A stretch of DNA of 47,792 nt from an uncultured Bacteroidia bacterium (GTDB lineage: Bacteria > Bacteroidota > Bacteroidia > Bacteroidales > Prolixibacteraceae), in contig CAILKW010000558.1 in assembly GCA_903834845.1 (NCBI GenBank), forward strand, positions 1 to 47,792. Direction: 5' to 3'. The notes below the pieces were generated by a model. It did no database searches and had not been told where the DNA came from. It saw only the letters and a list, made by a program, of their open reading frames with translations. The position numbers and the translations under genes are program-made. Each line of letters begins with the position of its first letter. Positions within the stretch are counted from its first letter, which is position 1. Shown piece after piece: positions 21,283 through 29,257 of this stretch.

Positions 21283-22464
21283 ATGAATACAATTATGCAC
21301 ATAAGAATGCTGGCAACCCTAATAATTCTGTTTGCCGCTATTTCGTGTAACAATAAGCCAAATGGTGGTCAGGCAGGAAGCGGAGGACTGATAAAAGAAT
21401 ACCCGGTAATTGATGTAAAGTCTCAGTCAACTCATCTTTTCAAGGATTACCCAACTAAACTTCAAGGTCAGCAGACTGTTGAAATCAGGTCGAAAATTGC
21501 AGGATACATTGAGCAAATCATGATTGACGAAGGTGCTTTTGTGAAAAAAGGTCAGGTGCTTTTCCGTTTGAATGACAACGATATTCAGGCTACCGTACGT
21601 TCCGCCGAAGCTCAAGTAAAAGTTGCCGAAGCCGATGTTTACACAGCTCAGGTGAATGTAGAAAAAACCAAACCATTGGTAGAAAAGAACATTATCAGCA
21701 AGTTTGACTTACAGTCAGTTGAATCAACACAACGATCGAAGGAGGCCCAGCTGGCACAAGCAAAAGCTAATCTGGAAAATGCAAAGGCTAACTTACAATA
21801 CACTTTGATTTCAAGTCCTGCCGAAGGAACAATCGGAACCTTTCCTTTCCGCGTCGGCAGTTTGGTAAGCAGTTCTACTATTGAACCACTTACAACAGTC
21901 TCTAATATGGTAAAAATGTATGCCTATTTTTCCTTTAACGAAAAGGAATTCCTGCTAATAACCAAAGTACTCGAAGGAAAGACACTTCAGGAAAAGTTCA
22001 CCAAATTGCCTCCAATATCACTCATTCTTGCTGACAACACAGTCTATGAATTACCCGGTAATATTGAGACTGCCAGTGGATTGATTGATCAGCAGACTGG
22101 TGCAGTAAATGTTCGTGCAGGTTTTCCCAATCCTGACGGACTATTGCGAAGCGGTGGAAGCGGATTGGTTCGTATTCCTCAATATATTGATTCAGTGATT
22201 ATTATTCCGCAAAAGACGACTTATGAGTTGCAGGGTAAGCATTTTGTTTATGTAGTTGGATCCGACAATAAAGTATTAAATACCGAAATCGAAATATTAG
22301 CCGGGAACCTGAAAGATTCGTACATTGTGACTAATGGGCTGAAAGTAGGCGACAGAATTGTATATGAAGGAATTGCCTCCTTACGAAACGATATTGAAAT
22401 TAAACCGAAAATAATTGAGACTGGAAACCTTTCAGAAAACGTACCAAACAAGGTTAAAAACTAA
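21283..22464 (+). CDS. RND efflux periplasmic adaptor (MFP) subunit
   Basis: Lipoprotein signal ISCNN; EIRSKIAGYIEQIMIDEGAFVKKGQVLFRLND. Confidence 0.92.
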   Translation: MNTIMHIRMLATLIILFAAISCNNKPNGGQAGSGGLIKEYPVIDVKSQSTHLFKDYPTKLQGQQTVEIRSKIAGYIEQIMIDEGAFVKKGQVLFRLNDNDIQATVRSAEAQVKVAEADVYTAQVNVEKTKPLVEKNIISKFDLQSVESTQRSKEAQLAQAKANLENAKANLQYTLISSPAEGTIGTFPFRVGSLVSSSTIEPLTTVSNMVKMYAYFSFNEKEFLLITKVLEGKTLQEKFTKLPPISLILADNTVYELPGNIETASGLIDQQTGAVNVRAGFPNPDGLLRSGGSGLVRIPQYIDSVIIIPQKTTYELQGKHFVYVVGSDNKVLNTEIEILAGNLKDSYIVTNGLKVGDRIVYEGIASLRNDIEIKPKIIETGNLSENVPNKVKN

Positions 22465-22477
22465 AACCGGAAAAATC

Positions 22478-25400
22478 ATGTTCAGAAGATTTATAGAACG
22501 TCCGATTCTGTCCTCGGTCATTTCAATAATAATTGTCATACTTGGAGTTCTTAGTCTGGTAAGCCTCCCCATAGAACAATATCCAGACATTGCACCGCCA
22601 ACAATCAGGGTTTCTGCCTCTTACACAGGTGCAAATGCTGAAACCGTGCTTAAAAGTGTGGTTATCCCTCTCGAAGAACAAATCAACGGCGTAGAAAACA
22701 TGACTTATATGGCTTCGTCTGCCAGTAACGATGGCTCCGCTTCAATAGAAGTGTTCTTTAAACAAGGAATTAATGCAGATATGGCAGCAGTGAATGTCCA
22801 AAACCGGGTTGCGCGTGCCACCAGTTTGCTGCCTGCTGAGGTAATTCGTGCTGGTGTAATCACAGCCAAACGCCAGAACAGCATGTTGTTAGTATTTTCG
22901 TTATTCTGCGAAAATGACGAATTTGACGAGATATTCTTACAGAATTATAGTAAAATCAACCTTTTACCGCAGATTCAGCGAGTGAACGGAGTAGGTGAAG
23001 CGATGGTTTTTGGTGCCAAAGATTACTCAATGCGAATATGGCTGAAACCCGATATTATGGCTACATATAGTTTGATTCCATCGGATATAATTGCATCACT
23101 TACCGAGCAAAATCTTGAAGCAGCACCCGGCCGTTTGGGTGAATTGAACGGTCAAACTTTTGAGTACGTCATAAAATATAAAGGGAAACTCACACAACCA
23201 ATTGAATTTGAAAATATTGTAATAAGAGCTGACAAAGACGGAAATATTCTGAGACTGAAAGATGTGGCACGGGTCGAGATGGGTGCATTAAATTATTCGA
23301 TTTCAACCGCTGCTATGAACAAACCCGGAATCACTATGGCTGTTTTTCAGGCAACAGGCTCGAATGCTCGTAATGTAATCATTGAAGCAAAAAAAGTACT
23401 TGACGAGGCTTCAAAATCTTTTCCGCACGGCATTAAATACAAAATACAGGTTGATGCAAATGAATTTCTCGACAGTTCGATTTCAAAAGTTCTCAAAACT
23501 TTGTTGGAGGCTTTTATTTTGGTATTTATCGTGGTTTTTGTTTTCCTTCAGAACTTTAGGGCAACACTTATTCCTGCTATTGCAGTACCCGTGTCAATTA
23601 TCGGCACTTTTTTCTTTCTGAATTTATTCGGATTCACTATCAACCTGCTCACTCTTTTTGCTCTTGTACTTGCAATCGGGATTGTTGTTGACGATGCTAT
23701 TGTAGTTGTTGAAGCGGTTCATGCCAAAATTGATCAGGGTGCAAAAAATTCACTCGAAGCAGCAGTTTCAGCCATGGACGAAATTTCAACAGCTATCGTT
23801 TCTATTACCCTTGTGATGTCGGCAGTTTTCATACCGGTTACATTTATTACCGGAACTACAGGTGTATTCTATAAACAATTCGGCATTACACTGGCCGTAG
23901 CAATTGTCATTTCGGCAGTTAACGCACTGACGCTTAGCCCTGCCCTTTGCGCAATTTTTCTGAAACCAAACAGCGAAAGTTCGTTGCATAACAAAGGTAT
24001 TATGCAACGGTTTTATTCGATATTCAATGTTGTATTCGACAATATGACTTCCCGTTATAAAAAAACAACAAACTTCTTCATAGCTAAAAAATGGGTTGCT
24101 ATTGCGATGATCATCATTTTTTCAAGTGGATTATGGATTCTGGTGAAAACTACACCTTCTGGTTTTGTCCCGTCAGAAGATATGGGACGATTGTTTGTTG
24201 ATATAGGTCTTCCACCGGCAACATCAATGGAGCAGACCAAAAAAATAGTTATGCAGGTTGACCTTATGATTGCAAGTATTCCCGAAATGGAAGGAAGAAC
24301 GGCAATTGTAGGAAATTCTTTGATCAGCGGTCGTGGAAGTTCTTATGGAATGTTAATCTGTAGCATGAAACCATTCGAACAACGAAAAGGCAAAGGTCAG
24401 GACATAAACAGCGTGATTGCCAAACTTTACATGATGACAGCACAAATTAAAGGTGCGAAAATCATCATTTTTACACCTCCAATGGTACCGGGATTCAGTA
24501 TTTCAGGAGGCTTTGAACTCAAATTAGAAGACAAAACAGGAGGTGACATCAAACAGTTTGAACAAAACTCCCGACAGTTTCTGTCAGCATTAAATCAACG
24601 ACCTGAAATTCAGTATGCTATGACTTCATTTAATACCAACTTCCCACAATATCAGGTTGATGTAAATGTTGCACGTTGCAAACAATCTGGTATAACTGTC
24701 AGTTCTGTATTATCGGCATTGCAGGGCTACGTTGGCGGTTTTTATGCTTCCGATTTTAACCGATTCGGGAAACAGTACCGTATTATGGTGCAGGCAGAAC
24801 CCAGATACAGAGGAAATCCCGATGATTTGAATAGTATTTTCGTTCGGACTTCAAACGGAGAAATGGCTGCGATTACCGAATTTATCTCATTGAAAAGAGT
24901 TTTCGGTCCCGAGAATATTACGCGCTTTAATATGTACACTTCTATTGCTGTTAACGGATCTCCAAACTTCGGATTCAGCAGCGGCGATGCAATTAAAGCT
25001 GTTCAGGAAGTAGCCTTACAAACTCTTCCACCTGGTTACGGATACGAATTTTCAGGATTGACACGTGAAGAAATGGCCTCCGGCAACCAATCACTTTTGA
25101 TATTTCTTTTGAGTGTCGTATTTGTTTACTTCCTCCTCGCAGCTCAGTACGAAAGTTTTATCATGCCGTTTTCGATTATTTTTTCGCTTCCTATCGGGAT
25201 AGCAGGCTCATTTATCTTCGCGAAAATTTTGGGAGTTGAAAACAACATTTACCTTCAAATATCACTGATAATGCTTATTGGTTTGCTTGCCAAAAATGCT
25301 ATCCTCATTGTAGAGTTTGCCTTGCAGCGCCGTCATCGCGGAATGAGCATTGTCAATGCTGCTATCGAAGGTTCAACCGCACGTTTGCGACCAATTTTGA

Positions 25401-25630
25401 TGACTTCATTCGCCTTTATATTCGGACTTATCCCGCTTGTAATCGGTGGCGGAGTTGGTGCCAATGCAAACCGTTCAATTGGAGTCGGTGCTGTAGGTGG
25501 TATGTTTATAGGCACAATGATAGGAATTCTTGTCATACCTACCATGTTTGTAATCTTCCAAACAATTCAGGAAAAAATTACTAAGCCTGAAAAACCGGAA
25601 ATTACCGGAATAAACGATTTTGAAGCTTAG
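22478..25630 (+). CDS. RND efflux inner-membrane permease (HAE1/AcrB-like)
   Basis: MFRRFIERPILSSVISIIIVILGVLSLVSLPIEQYPDIAPP; VDDAIVVVEAV; internal ATG 22478 preferred over ORF start 22415. Confidence 0.94.
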   Translation: MFRRFIERPILSSVISIIIVILGVLSLVSLPIEQYPDIAPPTIRVSASYTGANAETVLKSVVIPLEEQINGVENMTYMASSASNDGSASIEVFFKQGINADMAAVNVQNRVARATSLLPAEVIRAGVITAKRQNSMLLVFSLFCENDEFDEIFLQNYSKINLLPQIQRVNGVGEAMVFGAKDYSMRIWLKPDIMATYSLIPSDIIASLTEQNLEAAPGRLGELNGQTFEYVIKYKGKLTQPIEFENIVIRADKDGNILRLKDVARVEMGALNYSISTAAMNKPGITMAVFQATGSNARNVIIEAKKVLDEASKSFPHGIKYKIQVDANEFLDSSISKVLKTLLEAFILVFIVVFVFLQNFRATLIPAIAVPVSIIGTFFFLNLFGFTINLLTLFALVLAIGIVVDDAIVVVEAVHAKIDQGAKNSLEAAVSAMDEISTAIVSITLVMSAVFIPVTFITGTTGVFYKQFGITLAVAIVISAVNALTLSPALCAIFLKPNSESSLHNKGIMQRFYSIFNVVFDNMTSRYKKTTNFFIAKKWVAIAMIIIFSSGLWILVKTTPSGFVPSEDMGRLFVDIGLPPATSMEQTKKIVMQVDLMIASIPEMEGRTAIVGNSLISGRGSSYGMLICSMKPFEQRKGKGQDINSVIAKLYMMTAQIKGAKIIIFTPPMVPGFSISGGFELKLEDKTGGDIKQFEQNSRQFLSALNQRPEIQYAMTSFNTNFPQYQVDVNVARCKQSGITVSSVLSALQGYVGGFYASDFNRFGKQYRIMVQAEPRYRGNPDDLNSIFVRTSNGEMAAITEFISLKRVFGPENITRFNMYTSIAVNGSPNFGFSSGDAIKAVQEVALQTLPPGYGYEFSGLTREEMASGNQSLLIFLLSVVFVYFLLAAQYESFIMPFSIIFSLPIGIAGSFIFAKILGVENNIYLQISLIMLIGLLAKNAILIVEFALQRRHRGMSIVNAAIEGSTARLRPILMTSFAFIFGLIPLVIGGGVGANANRSIGVGAVGGMFIGTMIGILVIPTMFVIFQTIQEKITKPEKPEITGINDFEA

Positions 25631-25658
25631 TTTTACCTGAAAAATCATAAAATTAAAA

Positions 25659-27050
25659 ATGAAAACAACTTCAATAAAACATATTATTCTGATCTCCGTC
25701 CTGACTGGAATTATGATTTCGTGTAATACTATGGTTCAGTTCCAGCGTGAAAAAGTCAACACTGACGGTCTTTACGGCAGTTCAGCCACCACCGATACCG
25801 CTACAATCGCTGACAAACCCTGGGAAGAGCTTTTTACCGAAACAACACTGCACCAGCTTATTCAGGAAGGTTTGGATAACAATCCTGATCTGAGGATTGC
25901 AGTACAAAGAGTTTTGGAAGCTGAGGCCTATTTTTCGCAAAGTAAAGCAGCACTTTTGCCAGGTATTTCAGCCAAAGGAACAGCAACCTATATCCGTAAT
26001 CCTGAGTCTGTTTATCCTGACGGTCCGCGCGAGATAAACTCCAATCAACTTGGAATTGAAGCAAGTTGGGAAATTGATTTGTGGGGTAAACTTCGCAGCT
26101 CAAAACGAGCAGCTTACGCCAATTTGCTGGCTGGTGATGCCGGTCAAAAAGCAGTTCAGACTCGTCTGATTGCCAATATTGCCTCAACTTATTACAGCCT
26201 TATTGGGTTGGATGCAAAACTGATTATAACACGTCAGACGGTTAAAAACAATATTGATTTGGTTGAAACCATAAAAGCACTTAAAGAAAGTGGAAAAGTT
26301 ACCGGAGCTGCCGTTGTACAAAGCGAAGCTGCCCGCTATGCTGCCGAAGTAACGATTCCTGATCTGGAACAACAGATTCGTGAAACAGAAAACACTCTTT
26401 GCCTTTTGCTGGGACGTGTTCCGGGAACTATCCAAAGGGGAAAAATTGACGAACAAGCTCTGTCATCTGTTTTGAACACAGGTATTCCTGCTCAATTACT
26501 TGATAACCGGCCCGATGTGATGCAGGCTTTATATGGTGTGATGAATGCTTATGAAATTACAAATAATGCCCGTGCAGGTTTTTACCCTGCGCTGACATTG
26601 ACTGCCTCAACCGGATTTGCAGCTACCGACCTCAATCAGTTGCTCGACCCAAAATCGTTTGCTGCCAATGTAATAGGCGGCCTTGCTCAGCCTCTGTTTA
26701 ATAGGAAGGTGAATGTAACACGACTAAAAGTTGCCAGAGCGCAGCAGGAAGAGGCTTTGATCAATTTCCGAAATACCTTGTTGAAAGCAGGCCAGGAAGT
26801 AAACAATTCACTTGGTTCATACCAATCATCGGTTCAGAAAATAGCTTTGCGTAAGTTACAGCTTGAGGCATTGGTCAAATCTGTTGACTACACCAAAGAA
26901 TTGTTGAACTATGGTTCTGCCAACTACACCGAAGTCCTTAATGCACAAACGAATCTATTGTCGGCCCAGTTAAGCAGTGTGAACGACCGTCTGCAGCAAC
27001 TTAATGCAGTGGTGTCGTTGTACAGGGCACTTGGAGGAGGATGGAAGTAA
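25659..27050 (+). CDS. TolC/NodT-family outer-membrane efflux lipoprotein
   Basis: ISCNT lipobox; NNPDLRIAVQRVLEAEAYF; LGIEASWEIDLWGKLRSSKRAAYANLLA; LLDNRPDVMQA. Confidence 0.93.
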   Translation: MKTTSIKHIILISVLTGIMISCNTMVQFQREKVNTDGLYGSSATTDTATIADKPWEELFTETTLHQLIQEGLDNNPDLRIAVQRVLEAEAYFSQSKAALLPGISAKGTATYIRNPESVYPDGPREINSNQLGIEASWEIDLWGKLRSSKRAAYANLLAGDAGQKAVQTRLIANIASTYYSLIGLDAKLIITRQTVKNNIDLVETIKALKESGKVTGAAVVQSEAARYAAEVTIPDLEQQIRETENTLCLLLGRVPGTIQRGKIDEQALSSVLNTGIPAQLLDNRPDVMQALYGVMNAYEITNNARAGFYPALTLTASTGFAATDLNQLLDPKSFAANVIGGLAQPLFNRKVNVTRLKVARAQQEEALINFRNTLLKAGQEVNNSLGSYQSSVQKIALRKLQLEALVKSVDYTKELLNYGSANYTEVLNAQTNLLSAQLSSVNDRLQQLNAVVSLYRALGGGWK

Positions 27051-27075
27051 AATCAGGCAATAAACTGTAAAACAT

Positions 27076-27222
27076 GATACCGCAACCGGTGCAATTGCAT
27101 GGGATGAAAATATTGAAATATGTCCTGATAATCTTTATTTGAAGATAAAGGGTTATACTTTTGATAATTGGAAGCGAATTGAGAATGGTCAGGCCATTCA
27201 GAAAATCTCCCCTCTGGTATAG
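27076..27222 (+). pseudogene. Possible DUF2442-like C-terminal remnant
   Basis: Open frame without ATG: DTATGAIAWDENIEICPDNLYLKIKGYTFDNWKRIENGQAIQKISPLV*. Confidence 0.3.
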
Positions 27223-27482
27223 AATTTTGTTAGAAAGGATTGGTTTGAGTTATAAAAAGTTGTTAAAAACAGTATTGGTGTAACACAGATTTGCCTAAGC
27301 CGCCGAAAACAGCCCTTTTAGCCGAATTTAATACAGACAACAATATGCAATCCTTATAAACGGGAACTATTACCTATAATTTTGAACTTCAATAAGATAG
27401 AAGTGTAGGTTGGCAATGAATAACGTTAAATTAATTGGATATATTTCACTAAAAAAGTTTGTGATTGCCATCTAATTATTTA

Positions 27483-27490
27483 TAATTTTG
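27483..27490 (+). promoter_or_regulatory. -7 box TAATTTTG with upstream TTTG for the DUF2281/PIN operon
   Basis: TTTG-(~21 nt)-TAATTTTG arrangement 33 nt before ATG. Confidence 0.45.
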
Positions 27491-27523
27491 CAATTGCAAG
27501 CATAAAAATTAAAACTATGAGTC

Positions 27524-27730
27524 ATGGAATCAACATCTTTGTATATTAAAATTTCAACACTTCCTCAACCAATTCATAATGAGATTGTTGATTATATGGA
27601 TTTTTTGATTCACAAACATAAACACCTTAAGGAAAGTATTCATCCAAAGGCTGGTTGTATGAAGGGATTTTTTAAAATGAGTCCTGATTTTAATGAACCA
27701 TTGGAGGATTTTAAAGAATACATGAAATGA
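27524..27730 (+). CDS. DUF2281/VapB-like antitoxin
   Basis: LYIKISTLPQPIHNEIVDYMDFLIHKHK; overlaps the PIN gene by ATGA. Confidence 0.8.
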   Translation: MESTSLYIKISTLPQPIHNEIVDYMDFLIHKHKHLKESIHPKAGCMKGFFKMSPDFNEPLEDFKEYMK

Positions 27731-28119
27731 GGATTCTTATTGATACACAAGCTTTTATTTGGTTTGTTGAAAATGACAAGCAACTTCCATTAAAGGTTAA
27801 AGCCGAACTTGAAGATTCTCATAATACCATCATTGTTAGTATCGCTACACTTTGGGAATTGACAATAAAAATCACACTTGGGAAACTTCGTTTAAGCGGC
27901 AATATTGAAGAGATGATTGATAAAGTTTACTCTAATGGATTTGAAATACTTCCAATACTCCCTTTGCATATAATGAAACTAAGTACTTTGGAATATTTTC
28001 ATAGAGACCCATTTGATAGAATAATAATCTCACAAGGTTTAAGTGAGAATTTGGCAATCGTAAGTTCAGATAAAGTGTTTGATGAATACGGCATAAATCG
28101 GAAATGGAATAATTTATAA
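27727..28119 (+). CDS. PIN-domain toxin (VapC-like ribonuclease)
   Basis: MRILIDTQAFIWFVEND, SIATLWELTIKITLGKL, HRDPFDRIIISQ PIN acidic motifs. Confidence 0.88.
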   Translation: MRILIDTQAFIWFVENDKQLPLKVKAELEDSHNTIIVSIATLWELTIKITLGKLRLSGNIEEMIDKVYSNGFEILPILPLHIMKLSTLEYFHRDPFDRIIISQGLSENLAIVSSDKVFDEYGINRKWNNL

Positions 28120-28446
28120 CGACATAATAGTTTTAAGCTTTTTTGGAGCTCTTTTTTTAATAATTAATCCTGCATCCTGAAGTTTCCGACCCAATTCATC
28201 GTCTTTAGCAAGTTGTCGGAAATCATTTTCAAGACCTAAAACAAATAATACCTGAAGGTATGTCCCAATTGATACTGAGGGTGTTCCCTTTTCTTTTTGC
28301 CATAAGGTAGAACGTGCTATCCCTGAACGCTCTGCAACCTGTTCGTAGGTAAATTTTCGCCTTAATCTTGCAAGCTTAATATTCTCTCCAAGCTCTTCCA
28401 TTATCCTTCCGACACGGGGCAGCAATACTAACTTTGTAGTTTTCAT
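28114..28446 (-). CDS. XRE-family HTH transcriptional regulator (HipB-like)
   Basis: ENIKLARLRRKFTYEQVAERSGIARSTLWQKEKG HTH; start at 28446 preferred because 28467 lies inside the operator/promoter. Confidence 0.82.
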   Translation of the reverse strand: MKTTKLVLLPRVGRIMEELGENIKLARLRRKFTYEQVAERSGIARSTLWQKEKGTPSVSIGTYLQVLFVLGLENDFRQLAKDDELGRKLQDAGLIIKKRAPKKLKTIMSL

Positions 28447-28456
28447 AACGATTGAA

Positions 28457-28489
28457 ATAACGAACAAATATACACTATTTGTTCGTTAT
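28457..28489. promoter_or_regulatory. Perfect 14-bp inverted-repeat operator overlapping the XRE gene -7 box
   Basis: ATAACGAACAAATA-tacac-TATTTGTTCGTTAT; minus-strand TATATTTG (28465-28472) lies within it. Confidence 0.75.
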
Positions 28490-28680
28490 AGCAAACATTA
28501 AATTATTATGACAGTAATTTAAATTTGGGATGATACCGGATAATTACTCATTGTGATCACTTAAATATGATTTTCAGGATAGGTCTGACGATGATTTTGT
28601 TAATCAATTGATCGAAATATTATGTGATAAATTTTTTTGGCACTTTGCAATAATGCTATGCTTTCCGCCAAGGTGGGTTT

Positions 28681-29013
28681 TCATAATAGGACTATTCCTT
28701 TATTGAGTATTTCATTTGAAAAACTACTTTTACTGGTCATAAAATGGTGATACATAGGTATTGTACACACAATTAGATCAACTGAAATCTGCTTTGCTAT
28801 CGGGCGTGTATAAGGACTGACTTTTAAATACAATTCCTGTTTTTCCTTGAAAGTTGTTGGCATCGAATTGTCGTTTAGAACCACAAAAATATCCAAATCG
28901 CTGTCTTGGTTCGGTAAACCGTAAGCATAAGAACCAAAAAGCAAAACCAAATATGGGTTTAGCTCTCTCAGACTTTCTTTAAGTTGCTGTATGTAAGTAT
29001 TTTCAATCTGCAT
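28681..29013 (-). CDS. Nucleotidyltransferase-domain protein (MNT antitoxin-like)
   Basis: LVLLFGSYAYGLPNQDSDLDIFVVLND = GSxxxGxxxxxSDxDL signature. Confidence 0.85.
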   Translation of the reverse strand: MQIENTYIQQLKESLRELNPYLVLLFGSYAYGLPNQDSDLDIFVVLNDNSMPTTFKEKQELYLKVSPYTRPIAKQISVDLIVCTIPMYHHFMTSKSSFSNEILNKGIVLL

Positions 29014-29257
29014 ATTCTGATTCTGTATTTACATGGCAAGTTAATATCTTTTATTGATTTATCAAATGTTAAATCTGTTGATCCTATTGAAGCGTGAAAT
29101 GCTTTATAAACCCGAACCTGCCCCGTAGATTTGACTTCAATTACAAATATCCAAAATTGATAACTATGTATGGGTTTGGGATGAAAATCGTTTTAAAACT
29201 TAATTTTTTTATCTAAGTTTACCGAAATTTCAAAAGTCAATAATCTAAGTCCGGTTA

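Noticed and set aside
29041-29240. Minus-strand open frame (..FWIFVIEVKSTGQVRVYKAFHASIG..) upstream of the MNT gene
   Set aside because: No start codon or recognisable family; could be a remnant but too weak to call.
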